The notes below the pieces were generated by a model that was not told where the DNA came from, searched no databases, and saw nothing but the letters and a program-made list of their open reading frames with translations. The position numbers were made by a program, and so were the translations under genes. Of a DNA stretch of 64,000 nt, positions 33,326-41,813 are shown in pieces (positions within the stretch are counted from its first letter, which is position 1; every line of letters begins with the position of its first letter). The stretch comes from JAAXGX01 sp965221595 (GTDB lineage Bacteria; Acidobacteriota; Vicinamibacteria; Vicinamibacterales; UBA8438), in contig OZ244900.1 in NCBI GenBank assembly GCA_965221595.1, positions 620,001-684,000 of the forward strand, given 5' to 3'.

Positions 33326-34354
33326 TCAGGAGGCGAGCAGGCGCGCGGCCTCGCGGGCGTAGTAGGTGATGACGATGTCGGCGCCGGCGCGGCGGATGGC
33401 CGTCAGACACTCCAGCATCGCGCGCTCCTCGTCGAGCCAGCCGTTGCGGGCGGCGGCCTTGAGCATCGCGTACTCGCCACTGACGTGGTATGCCGCCGTG
33501 GGGTAGCCCAGCTCGTGCTTGACGCGGGCGATCACATCGAGATAGTGCAGCGCCGGCTTGACCATGACGATGTCGGCGCCTTCCTCGATATCGAGCTCCG
33601 TCTCCCGGATGGCCTCGTCGACGTTGGCCGGGTCCATCTGGTGCGTGCGCCGGTCGCCGAAGGCCGGTGCGGAGGCGGCCGCGTCCCGGAAGGGCCCGTA
33701 GTAGGCCGAGCAGTACTTCGCGGCGTACGACATGACGGCGATGTCCTCGAAACCCCGGCCATCGAGCGCCTCGCGGATGGCCGTGACGCGGCCGTCCATC
33801 ATGTCGGAGGGGGCGACGACGTCCGCGCCGGCCTCGGCGTGCGAGACCGCGGTGCGCGCCAGCAGATCGACCGTGGCGTCGTTCACGATGTCGTCGCCCT
33901 CGACGAGCCCGCAGTGGCCATGGGAGGTGTACTCGCACAGGCATACGTCGGTCACGACCAGCAGGTCCGGCAGGTCGCGCTTGATGGCCCGCACCGCGCT
34001 CTGGACGGGCGCGGCCGGGTCATGCGCAGCCGACCCGGTTGCGTCCTTCGCCTCCGGCAGCCCGAAGAGCAGAACGGCGTTGATCCCGTCACCGGCGGCC
34101 GCTGCCGCTTCCCGCACCGCCTCGTCGACCGAGAGCTGCGCCACGCCGGGCATCGACGGGACCTCGCAGCGCACCTGGCGGCCCGGGCGGACGAACAGGG
34201 GATAGACCAGCATGTCTCTGGTCAGCCGTGTCTCGCGCACGAGGTTGCGCATGGCCGGCGAGCGCCGCAGCCGCCGCAGCCGCCGGGTCAGGTTCAGGCC
34301 GCGCGGGGACTCGTCCGCACGCGGCCGATCGAGCGTGTCCGAGGGCATTGTCAT
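33326..34354 (-). CDS. hemB: porphobilinogen synthase (5-aminolevulinate dehydratase)
   Basis: Joins two 5-aminolevulinates into porphobilinogen. 342 residues: RLRRLRRSPAMRNLVRET, VYPLFVRPG, the zinc cysteines in VTDVCLCEYTSHGHCG near 130-143 (zinc-dependent type), Schiff-base lysines in MSYAAKYCSAYYGPF and ADIVMVKPALHYLD, and VSGEYAM. ATG 34354 overlaps the cobA-hemD stop (ATGA); ATG 34348 is an alternative two codons in. The frame is open much further upstream but only as shadow. Confidence 0.97.
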   Translation of the reverse strand: MTMPSDTLDRPRADESPRGLNLTRRLRRLRRSPAMRNLVRETRLTRDMLVYPLFVRPGRQVRCEVPSMPGVAQLSVDEAVREAAAAAGDGINAVLLFGLPEAKDATGSAAHDPAAPVQSAVRAIKRDLPDLLVVTDVCLCEYTSHGHCGLVEGDDIVNDATVDLLARTAVSHAEAGADVVAPSDMMDGRVTAIREALDGRGFEDIAVMSYAAKYCSAYYGPFRDAAASAPAFGDRRTHQMDPANVDEAIRETELDIEEGADIVMVKPALHYLDVIARVKHELGYPTAAYHVSGEYAMLKAAARNGWLDEERAMLECLTAIRRAGADIVITYYAREAARLLAS

Positions 34355-35889
34355 GATCGGGTCCCCGCGAAGTGATCGGCAATGGCTTCCACCAGGGCCG
34401 GAATTGTATAGATCGGCGGCATGATCTGCGTCGCGATCCCCAGCTCCGCTGCTGCGGCAGCCGTCACTGGGCCGATCGAGGCCACGCGCGTCGTGCCGAG
34501 AAGATCGATGGCCGGTCCCGTGCCGAGGATCCTGACGAAGTTCCGGACGGTGGACGCGCTCGTGAACGTCACGACGTCGAGCTCTTGATCGAGCAGCAGT
34601 TTGTACGGGTCCGGGTCGCCGCCGGGATTGCCGTCGGCCAACACCGTCCGGTAGGCAGTCGCCTCGGTGACGACCGCACCTGCCTCGCGCAACGCACGCG
34701 CGAGCGCCTCCCGCGCCAGGTCCGCACGCGGGAGCAGGACGCGCCGGCCGGCCAGATCGTCGGCCTCGCGTAGGGCCTCGAACACGGCCTCCGCGATATG
34801 CTCCTCCGGCATCAGGTCGACCTTGATGCCGTAACGCTGGAGCCGCGCCGCGGTCGCCGGTCCGATCGCGCAGAGTCGGACGCCGCTCAGGCTGCGGACA
34901 TCCCGCGGCCCCGCGAGCAGCCGCTCCATGAACGACTCGACACCATTCACCGATGTGAGCACGATCCAGTCGAATGAGTCGACCGCGGCGCAGGCCGCAT
35001 CGAGCGGACCGTGGTCCTCGGGCGGCACGATGCGGATGGTGGGGGCTTCGATCGGCTCGGCGCCGAGTTCCGCCAGGCGCTCGACGAGGTCCGCCGCCTG
35101 CTCGCGCGCGCGGGTGACCAGCACGCGCCGGCCGAACAGGGGGCGGTTCTCGAACCACTGCAGGCGCTCCCGAAACCGTACGACCGGTCCGACCACCAGC
35201 ACGCCCGAGCCGCGGCGCTGCGCATCGCGGACGACCTGCTGCAGCTCGCCCAGCGAACCTCGGATGGTCCGCTGGCGTGGTGTGCTGCCGTGGATAATGA
35301 GCGCCGCCGGCTCGGACGTTGAACGGCCGTGCGCCAGGAGCGCACCGATGATCGTTTCGAGCTGGCGGCCGCCGGCGTGGCTGACGACCGTTCCGCCCAG
35401 AGGCGCAATGCGCGCCCAGTCGACGTCGGGCGTGCTCGCGGTCTGGCCTTCGTGCCCGCGTATGAACACCAGCACGTCGCCCGCGCCGGGATAGGTGAGC
35501 GGAATCCCTGCGCAGGAGGCGCCGCCGACGGCGTGCGGTATGCCGGGCACTATCTCGAACGGTACGCCCTGACTCCGCAGGAACGCGGCTTCCCGGCCGC
35601 CGCTGTCGAAGAGGAACGGGTCGCCCCACTTCAGCCGGACCACGATCTTCCCCTCGTGCGCCTTCTCCATGAGCAGGTAGCCGATCGCGTCGTGCTCGAG
35701 CGGCTGCGGCGCCGCCGTGCCCACGTCGATGCGTTCGGCGTCCGGACGGACTGCCCGCAGCTGCCGGTGATGCACGCGGTGGTCGTACACGACGACGTCG
35801 GCTGCACCCAGGCAGTGCTGGCCGCGCACGCTGATCAAGGTGGGGTCGCCCGGTCCGGCTCCGATCAGATAGACGCGCCCGGTCTTCAT
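34351..35889 (-). CDS. hemD: CobA-HemD fusion: uroporphyrinogen-III methyltransferase / synthase
   Basis: 512-residue two-domain protein. Residues 1-245 are a SAM-dependent uroporphyrinogen-III C-methyltransferase (VYLIGAGPGDPTLISVRG, VVRLKWGDPFLFDSGGREA, EIVPGIPHAVGGASCAGIPLT, with VVSHAGG further on). Residues about 255-510 are uroporphyrinogen-III synthase (RRVLVTRAREQAADLVERL, LTSVNGVESFMERL, CAIGPATAARL, VVTFTSASTVRNF). HemD closes the tetrapyrrole ring; CobA takes it toward siroheme/B12, so one polypeptide sits at the branch point. ATG 35889 overlaps the hemC stop and its TGA overlaps hemB. Confidence 0.95.
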   Translation of the reverse strand: MKTGRVYLIGAGPGDPTLISVRGQHCLGAADVVVYDHRVHHRQLRAVRPDAERIDVGTAAPQPLEHDAIGYLLMEKAHEGKIVVRLKWGDPFLFDSGGREAAFLRSQGVPFEIVPGIPHAVGGASCAGIPLTYPGAGDVLVFIRGHEGQTASTPDVDWARIAPLGGTVVSHAGGRQLETIIGALLAHGRSTSEPAALIIHGSTPRQRTIRGSLGELQQVVRDAQRRGSGVLVVGPVVRFRERLQWFENRPLFGRRVLVTRAREQAADLVERLAELGAEPIEAPTIRIVPPEDHGPLDAACAAVDSFDWIVLTSVNGVESFMERLLAGPRDVRSLSGVRLCAIGPATAARLQRYGIKVDLMPEEHIAEAVFEALREADDLAGRRVLLPRADLAREALARALREAGAVVTEATAYRTVLADGNPGGDPDPYKLLLDQELDVVTFTSASTVRNFVRILGTGPAIDLLGTTRVASIGPVTAAAAAELGIATQIMPPIYTIPALVEAIADHFAGTRS

Positions 35890-36833
35890 CGACGATGTCG
35901 GTCGAGGATCGCGCCGGCGCCGTCTGCCAGCAATCGGCCGGCGACCCGTTCTCCCAGTGCCGTCGCGGCGCTGGCCGGTCCCCGGTCGCATCGCCGCAGG
36001 AGCTGCGCGCCGTCGAGGGAGGCAACGACCGCCTCGAGCGTCAGGTGGCCCGCGTCCGGGGTGGCAATGGCGCCGAGGGGCACGCGGCAGTCGCCTTCCA
36101 GCGCGCGGACCAGCGCACGTTCGGCCTCCAGGGCTGCCAGAGTGTCGCGGTCTCCGATTGCCGCCAGCACGGCCGCAGTCTCGCGATCGGCCTCGCGCGC
36201 CTCCACCGCGACGATGCCCTGTCCCGGCGCCGGCACGCACTCGGCCGCCTCGAGTCGGGCGGAGATGCGCCCCGCCAGACCGAGCCGGACCAGTCCGGCG
36301 GCGGCCAGCACCAGCAGATCGTACTCGCCGGCGTCGAGCTTGCGCAGGCGAGTATCGACGTTGCCGCGAATCGACTCGAACGAGGCGGTCGGAAACGCAC
36401 GGGACAGTTGGGCTATGCGGCGCACGCTCCCGGTACCGACCCTTGGCGTCCGTCCGCCTGCCGTCATCGTCGTTGCGGCGTCCGTGTGCAGGGGGGCGAC
36501 ATGCTGCGGCCCCGCAACGAGGGCATCCCGCGGGTCTTCGCGCGGCAGGGTCGCGCCGATCACCAGGCCGGGCGGCAACTCGGCCGGCAGGTCCTTGGCG
36601 CTGTGCACAGCCAGGTCCGTCGTCCCGCGCAGCAGGGCGTCCTCGATTTCCTTGACGAACAGGCGCTTGCCGCCGATGGCCGCGAGGTCCCGCGTGGCCA
36701 AACGGTCCCCGGTGGTCTTGATGACGACCGGTTCGCAGGCCGGTCCACCGGCCCGCTCGATGGCTCGTCCGACGGCCCGTGCCTGCCACAGCGCCAGCGG
36801 GCTGCCCCGTGTCCCGATCCGCAGCGCCTTCAA
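35886..36833 (-). CDS. hemC: hydroxymethylbilane synthase (porphobilinogen deaminase)
   Basis: Polymerises four porphobilinogens on a dipyrromethane cofactor. 315 residues from TTG 36833, overlapping the hemA stop as TTGA: ALRIGTRGSPLALWQA, KTTGDR, GGKRLFVKEIEDALL, the catalytic Asp in HSAKDLP (81), RRIAQL, GNVDTRLRKLD, and the cofactor cysteine in EGDCRVPLGA (C249). All active-site features are intact. Confidence 0.96.
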   Translation of the reverse strand: MKALRIGTRGSPLALWQARAVGRAIERAGGPACEPVVIKTTGDRLATRDLAAIGGKRLFVKEIEDALLRGTTDLAVHSAKDLPAELPPGLVIGATLPREDPRDALVAGPQHVAPLHTDAATTMTAGGRTPRVGTGSVRRIAQLSRAFPTASFESIRGNVDTRLRKLDAGEYDLLVLAAAGLVRLGLAGRISARLEAAECVPAPGQGIVAVEAREADRETAAVLAAIGDRDTLAALEAERALVRALEGDCRVPLGAIATPDAGHLTLEAVVASLDGAQLLRRCDRGPASAATALGERVAGRLLADGAGAILDRHRR

Positions 36834-38173
36834 CGCCCGCGGCCCCGAGTCGATGCGAGAACGTGGCCGGAGACGCGCCTGGGCGCGGTCGCCGCGGCGC
36901 TGTCCTCATCGTCCGCGAGCTTGAACAGGTGGTTCAACGCCTCGGTATAGGCTGCCACGGTCTCCTCGTCGGTGAGCGCCTTCAGGCGCTGGGTCGGCGC
37001 GGACAGCAGCTTCTCGATCAGCAGCCGCGTCACGTCGTCGACGCGCGCCCGCGCCTCAGGCGGCAGGCCGGCGAGCTTCGGCTCCAGCCGCGCCAGCTCC
37101 GACCGGCGCACGGCGTCGAAGCGCTCGCGGAGGGCGATGACCGTCGGGACAGCCGCGCGCGAACGCAGCCAGGCCATGAACCTGTCCACCTCGGCGTCGA
37201 CCATCAACTCGGCGAGATCGACCTGGGACTGGCGCCGCGCGAGGTTCTCCTGCACGATCGCGCGCAGGTCGTCGATGTTGTACAGAAACACCTGCTCGAT
37301 CCGGCCCGCCGCCGGATCGACATCGCGCGGCACGCCCAGGTCGATGACGAACAGCGGGCGATCGCGCCGCGGCTTCATGGCGACCTCGACGTCGCCGCGC
37401 GTGATGATGGGCTGCACGGAGCCGGTCGCAGTCACCACGATGTCGCAGGCCGTCAGTTCCTTCCTGACCTGTCCCCACGGGACCGCCTCGCCGTCCACCC
37501 GCGCCGCCAGCGCTGCGGCATGGGATGCCGTCCGATTCGCCACGCCGATGCGGTGCACCTGCTGCGATCGCAGGTGGGATGCCGTCAGCTCGGCCATCTC
37601 GCCGGCTCCCACGAGCAGCGCCCGCAGGTTGCCGAGATTGCCGAAGATCTTGCGCGCGAGCGATATCGAGGCGTAGCTCACCGATACGGCGCCTTCGCCC
37701 AGCCCGGTCTCGGAGCGCACGCGCTTGCCGGCGCCGAACGACCAGTGGAACAACCGGTTGAAGAACACCCCGGTATGGTTCTGCTCCGAGGCAACCGTGA
37801 ACGCCTCCTTGACCTGGCCCAGTATCTGCGGTTCGCCCACGACGAGTGAATCGAGGCCGGCCGCCACGCGGAACAGGTGGCGGGCGACAGCGGTGTCGGT
37901 GCGGGCGTACAGATGCGGTGCAAGCTCGGATTCCGGAACGTCATGAAAGCCGCTCATGAAGGCAGCGAGGGTAGGGCGCGCGCGCTCCGGGTCGTCACAG
38001 ACGACGTAGATCTCCGACCGGTTGCAGGTCGACAGGATGACGACCTCGCTCAGACCGGGTAGCTGCGCCGATTCGGCCAGCGCGTGGGTGACACCGCGCC
38101 GCGTGAAGTCAATCCGCTCGCGCAGATCGATTGGCGTGCTGTGGTGGCTCGCACCGAGCAGGAACAGGTTCAT
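36830..38173 (-). CDS. hemA: glutamyl-tRNA reductase
   Basis: Reduces glutamyl-tRNA to glutamate-1-semialdehyde, the first step of C5 tetrapyrrole synthesis. 447 residues: LLGASHHSTPIDLRERI at the start, the nucleophile Cys50 in ILSTCNRSEIYVV, LDSLVVGEPQILGQVKEA, LLVGAGEMAELTASHL (NADPH), RPLFVIDLGVPRDVDP and LIEKLLSAPTQRLK. ATG 38173 lies 37 bases after the CcsA-like stop; overlap with hemC at the other end shows an operon. Confidence 0.97.
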   Translation of the reverse strand: MNLFLLGASHHSTPIDLRERIDFTRRGVTHALAESAQLPGLSEVVILSTCNRSEIYVVCDDPERARPTLAAFMSGFHDVPESELAPHLYARTDTAVARHLFRVAAGLDSLVVGEPQILGQVKEAFTVASEQNHTGVFFNRLFHWSFGAGKRVRSETGLGEGAVSVSYASISLARKIFGNLGNLRALLVGAGEMAELTASHLRSQQVHRIGVANRTASHAAALAARVDGEAVPWGQVRKELTACDIVVTATGSVQPIITRGDVEVAMKPRRDRPLFVIDLGVPRDVDPAAGRIEQVFLYNIDDLRAIVQENLARRQSQVDLAELMVDAEVDRFMAWLRSRAAVPTVIALRERFDAVRRSELARLEPKLAGLPPEARARVDDVTRLLIEKLLSAPTQRLKALTDEETVAAYTEALNHLFKLADDEDSAAATAPRRVSGHVLASTRGRGR

Positions 38174-38210
38174 GCGCTTACGGTTCGCGAACGACGCTGC
38201 CGGCGAGCCG

Positions 38211-39035
38211 TCAGTAGAAGTTGTGGCTCCGCGTCACGAAGTAGCCAATCGGCACGAAATTGAGCAGCATGACAGTGAAGCCGACGGCCGACAGCACGGC
38301 GGTTCGCCGCCCGCTCCAGCCGATGGAGTGCCGCGCGTAGAGCGCGAACGAGTAGACCACCCACATCAGGATCACGATGAAGATCTTCGGATCGAACAGC
38401 GACATCGCCTGCACGCGCGGGTCCACGGCGCCTGCCTGCACCTGCAGCAGCCAGATCGCACCGACGGCGAGGCCGAGCGTCAGGAACAGCCACCCGACCG
38501 TGATTGCCCGTCCGTTCATGACGTCGAGCACGCGCAGCGAGGGCAGGCGCGAGTAGAAGAAGCCCAGGTGTTTCGCCTTCAGCTCCTTGAACAGGAGCAC
38601 GTAGGTGATGCCGAGAACGCAGGCGAGGGCGAAGCTGGCATACGCGAAGAGCAGCGACAGCACGTGGACGGCGAACCACGGGCTCTCCAGTACCGGCGGG
38701 CGGGCCGCCACCGTATTCGTGACGGCTGGTATCGCCTGCAGCAGCGCCATGGGCGGCACGATGAACACGCCCATCGCCCGCTCGTCCGTCATGGTCTCCG
38801 TGTACAGGTAGGCCAGCGCCAGCAGGCAGACGAACGCGGAGATGGCCCCGGTGGTGCCGACGACCGGGAGGTGTCCGACCTGCATCGTCTGCATGCCGAT
38901 GACGAAGGCATGCGCCAGCGTGCCGCAGACGAGCACGAGCGTGGCAAAGCGTCCCGCGGTATCGCTACGCCGCGCGAAGTAGATCGCGTAGGCGACGGCG
39001 GCGACCACGTACAGCGCCAGGGGGACCGAGGTCAC
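38211..39035 (-). CDS. CcsA/HemX-type cytochrome c assembly membrane protein
   Basis: 274 residues with eight predicted helices; MTSVPLALYVVAAVAYAIYFARRSDTAGR start, GTTGAISAFVCLLALAYLYTE, SPWFAVHVLSLLFAYASFALACVLGITYVLLFKELK (the conserved HVxxxxxxYA region), and GWLFLTLGLAVGAIW. The family includes CcsA/ResC and HemX; next to hemA the name HemX is usual. It may handle heme or regulate HemA level. GTG 39035 has AGGAG 7 bases upstream. First gene of the heme operon. Confidence 0.88.
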   Translation of the reverse strand: MTSVPLALYVVAAVAYAIYFARRSDTAGRFATLVLVCGTLAHAFVIGMQTMQVGHLPVVGTTGAISAFVCLLALAYLYTETMTDERAMGVFIVPPMALLQAIPAVTNTVAARPPVLESPWFAVHVLSLLFAYASFALACVLGITYVLLFKELKAKHLGFFYSRLPSLRVLDVMNGRAITVGWLFLTLGLAVGAIWLLQVQAGAVDPRVQAMSLFDPKIFIVILMWVVYSFALYARHSIGWSGRRTAVLSAVGFTVMLLNFVPIGYFVTRSHNFY

Positions 39036-39069
39036 GCGGCTGCTCCTGGCAGTCGGTGGTGACAGCCCC

Positions 39070-39212
39070 GCGTTGCTCCGAGCGCGGCGAGGCGCCTGCC
39101 CGACAAGGTGCGACGAGGGAGCCTATTGGACATATTCGACCGAGGAGCAACGCAGTCAGGCGGGATGCATCGACGTTCGAATGCAGCGCGGATTCTTGCC
39201 ACGGGCCGCTAG
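39070..39212. repeat. dispersed repeat copy (type D core with terminal inverted repeats, plus type C end)
   Basis: Core 39086-39141 is about four-fifths identical by eye to the reverse complement of 58204-58259. It is flanked by perfect 10-bp inverted repeats GCGTTGCTCC (39070-39079) and GGAGCAACGC (39144-39153). It ends with the type C half-site CCACGGGCCGCTAG (39199-39212), whose CTA is the stop of the minus-strand VWA gene. Together this looks like a small non-autonomous mobile (MITE- or REPIN-like) element. Fills the gap between the VWA and CcsA-like genes. Confidence 0.6.
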
Positions 39213-40156
39213 CCGCTGGGTGCGTAGTAGCCCTGCTTGGTGCGCGCCGTGGCTCGTTCCCGGTTCACGCGCACCACGGTCCGTCGCCACTGGCCGTTGC
39301 GCAACGGATTCGCCGAGACGTACCCGACGCTGTACTGGCTCGACAGCTCGTCCGAGATCTGCTGGTAGATCGCCGGCAGGTCGTTGACGTCGCCGGGGAA
39401 GAACGATCGTCCGCCGGTCTCGTAGGCGAGCTGGCGCAGCACGAAGTCGGCCTCGCGGAATCCCGACCGCCGGTCGTCGTCGTCCTGCAGGCCGATGGTG
39501 TAGACGGCCGTTTCCGACCGCTTGGCCAGCTCCAGTACCTCCTCGAACGTCAGCAGGCTCGAGGTGTCCTCGCCGTCCGAGAGCACGACGATGGCTTGTC
39601 GCCGCACCTCGGCCAGGCGCAGCGGCGCCTTGCTCAAGCCCTTGAGCGAGATGTACAGGGCGTTGTACAGCGAGGTCGAACCGCCGGCGGACGTCCGCCG
39701 GATGGCGCGCTCGAGGTGGTCGAGGTCGTTGGTGAACCCCTGCAGTATCTCGACCCGGCTGTCGAAGTCGATGATCTCCGCCAGATCGTCCGGCTTGAGC
39801 CGCTGCGCGAAGCCTAGGGCCGCCTCCTGCGCCGTCCGCATCCGCTTGTCCATGCTGGCGCTGGTGTCCATCAGGAGCGAGAGAGCGATGGGAAGTTGCG
39901 CGCGCGGGCGGTTGAAGAAGGTGATCTCCTGCTGCACGCCGTCTTCGTAGATCGCGAAGTCGTCCCGGTCGAGGTCGGTGATGAACCGGTTGTCGGCGTC
40001 GGTCACGGTGACGTTGAGCGAAACCACGTCGACGCCGGCTCGGAACGACGGCACCAGCGTGGGGTCGTCCTGCGGCGGCTGGCCACCGGCGGGCAGGACC
40101 ACGCCGGCGGTCGCCGTCAACGTGAGCGCGCCGAGGCAGACTGCAACGGAGCGCAT
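39209..40156 (-). CDS. secreted VWA-domain protein (Acidobacteriota VWFA-related family)
   Basis: 315 residues with signal peptide (VAVCLGALTLTATAGVVLPAGG), then VVSLNVTVTDADNRFITDLDRDDFAIYEDGVQQEITFF and a VWA domain with an intact metal-ion site LLMDTSASMDKRM, plus VLSDGEDTSSLLT. The pre-domain about unchangeable roles of (V)xDxxGxxVxxLxxxDFxxxEDGxxQ is the signature of the VWFA-related family abundant in Acidobacteriota. Extracellular or periplasmic; ligand unknown. Three bases after the stop of its paralogue. TAG stop lies in the type C repeat. Confidence 0.88.
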   Translation of the reverse strand: MRSVAVCLGALTLTATAGVVLPAGGQPPQDDPTLVPSFRAGVDVVSLNVTVTDADNRFITDLDRDDFAIYEDGVQQEITFFNRPRAQLPIALSLLMDTSASMDKRMRTAQEAALGFAQRLKPDDLAEIIDFDSRVEILQGFTNDLDHLERAIRRTSAGGSTSLYNALYISLKGLSKAPLRLAEVRRQAIVVLSDGEDTSSLLTFEEVLELAKRSETAVYTIGLQDDDDRRSGFREADFVLRQLAYETGGRSFFPGDVNDLPAIYQQISDELSSQYSVGYVSANPLRNGQWRRTVVRVNRERATARTKQGYYAPSG

Positions 40157-40159
40157 CGG

Positions 40160-41158
40160 CTAGCGGGCCTCCGGCACCGGCGTGTTCCGTACGTCCACGC
40201 CGTCGCGCGCGACGCGCACGTCGACATCGCGCGGCGGAATGAGCGTGGCAGGCCGCGAGTAGACGACCAGGTACTGATTCGACAGCTCGGCGGCGACCGC
40301 CTGCAGCGTTGCTTCCGCCGCCATGCTCGCGGGCATGTCCCGCCGGCGACCGCCGCCGGCGAGCGGGGCGCGATTGAGCGCCTGGTCGCGGTCGAGGCGC
40401 CAATGGGCGAACGCGTCGTCCCGCGCGGTGCCGAAGCCACCCGGTTCGAAGCCGGGCGCCCCGAACCCGGGCAGGCGGACACCGGGCGGCCCGGACCGGC
40501 CCGCTCCGAACGGCTGTCGGGACGAAACCCGCGAGCCTCGCCCAGTGAGCACGGCCGTATGTACGTTGACCCGCGCCTGCTCGATATCGCGAATCAACGT
40601 CGTCGAATCGACATGGCTGTGGTCTAGTCCCTCGGTGGCCAGCACAACCATGACGGGGCGTTCGGCGCCGCGCCGGACGAACCCCCGGGTGGTCTCCGAC
40701 ATGGCGTCCAGCAGGTAGGACGCGGTTCCCGAATAGCCGAAGATGCCCGCCGCGCCCTCCCGCAGGCGGGCAATCTCGCGTGTGGACGGTACGAGGATCC
40801 GCGGGCGCCCGCCGAAGCTGATGATCGCGATCTCGCTCTCGCGGTGGAGCGCCTCGACGAACGCGCTGACGCCGTTGCGGAAATCGGCGACGGCGCCCAC
40901 CGCCGCCTCGCTGGTGTCGACCAGCAGCGCGATCTGCCGCGGTCGCGTGTCGCGCGCCGCTCGCAGTACCTCGCGTTGCGCGCCGTCTTCCCGGACCTCG
41001 AAATCCCGAGCCTGCAGGCCGGCAACCGGGGTCCCGTCACGGCCTGCGACGCTGACCACCAGGCTGTGCTCGGCAGGCTGTGCACCGCCCGTGCCGACGG
41101 TGGCCGGCAGGGCCGCGAGAGCCGCGCACACGACCAGCACGACGCGAGTATCCAACAC
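40160..41158 (-). CDS. secreted VWA-domain protein, second paralogue with altered metal site
   Basis: 332 residues from GTG 41158 (TTG 41155 is an alternative), beginning with a signal peptide (VVLVVCAALAALPATVGTGGAQ). Pre-domain VVSVAGRDGTPVAGLQARDFEVREDGAQREVL and VWA core IALLVDTSEAAVGAVADFRNG. The expected metal site D-x-S-x-S reads DTSEA, so the second serine is lost. A Gly/Pro/Arg-rich insert (about residues 225-260) follows ATEGLDHSHVDS. Operon with the intact paralogue downstream; the pair may have diverged in binding. Upstream frame to 41278 is judged non-coding. Confidence 0.82.
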   Translation of the reverse strand: MLDTRVVLVVCAALAALPATVGTGGAQPAEHSLVVSVAGRDGTPVAGLQARDFEVREDGAQREVLRAARDTRPRQIALLVDTSEAAVGAVADFRNGVSAFVEALHRESEIAIISFGGRPRILVPSTREIARLREGAAGIFGYSGTASYLLDAMSETTRGFVRRGAERPVMVVLATEGLDHSHVDSTTLIRDIEQARVNVHTAVLTGRGSRVSSRQPFGAGRSGPPGVRLPGFGAPGFEPGGFGTARDDAFAHWRLDRDQALNRAPLAGGGRRRDMPASMAAEATLQAVAAELSNQYLVVYSRPATLIPPRDVDVRVARDGVDVRNTPVPEAR

Positions 41159-41271
41159 ACTCCCCCGTAGCGGAGTATAGGTCTCGGCGGTGGACCCGGT
41201 CAAGACCGAAAACCGTTGCAAATGTTGGAGTTGCGAGAACCGGTGGAGGTCGCGGGCGGCCGCCGGCCGTC

Positions 41272-41300
41272 TTGACACCCCTGCGGACGCATGCTATAAA
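41272..41300 (+). promoter_or_regulatory. promoter of the nuo operon
   Basis: TTGACA (41272-41277), exact 17-bp spacer, TATAAA (41295-41300): eleven of twelve consensus bases. Predicted start near 41307, leaving a leader of about 150 bases before nuoA. Best sigma-70-type match found in the window. Confidence 0.75.
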
Positions 41301-41456
41301 CACCGCGGTTTCCGGTCCGCATTTTCACGCCATCCGTCATGATCAGCCTGCATGGCGCGCGGGCTGAGTTTTCCGGCGAGCCAGGCGAGGAAGGTTGCGA
41401 TCGATGTCCCGACGGGCGGGAACGGCCGGGCGGGACCTGTCGATCCCACGCTAGTC

Positions 41457-41813
41457 ATGCTGGATGCATACATCCCGATTTTTCTGTTCATCCTGGTCGC
41501 GCTGGGTTTCGCGATCTTCACGCTGATGGTCGCCGGGCTGGTGCATCCGCGCCGCTACAACCGCGTGAAGCTCCAGCCGTACGAGTGCGGCATCGAGCCG
41601 CTCACCGACGCCCGCGACCGCTACAGCGTGCGCTACTACCTCGTGGCCATGCTGTTCGTCATCTTCGACGTCGAGACCGTGTTCATGTTCCCGTGGGCGG
41701 TGATCATGGACGAGCTGGCGCTCTTCGGCCTCATCGAGATGCTGGTCTTCCTGTCCATCCTGGTGGTGGGCTACGTGTATGCCTGGCGCAAGGGTGCCCT
41801 GGATTGGACGTGA
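41457..41813 (+). CDS. nuoA: NADH-quinone oxidoreductase subunit A
   Basis: 118-residue complex I membrane subunit with three helices: PIFLFILVALGFAIFTLMVAGLV, then the conserved loop YNRVKLQPYECGIEP carrying the characteristic Cys, RYYLVAMLFVIFDVETVFMFPWA, and LVFLSILVVGYVYAWRKGALDW. ATG 41457 gives the normal length; the frame extends up to ATG 41352 but those residues are not family-like. No clear ribosome site precedes 41457. Its TGA overlaps the ATG of nuoC, leaving no room for nuoB. Confidence 0.95.
   Translation: MLDAYIPIFLFILVALGFAIFTLMVAGLVHPRRYNRVKLQPYECGIEPLTDARDRYSVRYYLVAMLFVIFDVETVFMFPWAVIMDELALFGLIEMLVFLSILVVGYVYAWRKGALDWT

Noticed and set aside
33326..36909. Apparent giant fusions of hemB and cobA-hemD with upstream sequence
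   Set aside because: The frames are open upstream, but family starts at 34354 and 35889 overlap the preceding stops; the extra N-terminal parts are Arg-rich shadow of hemC and hemD.
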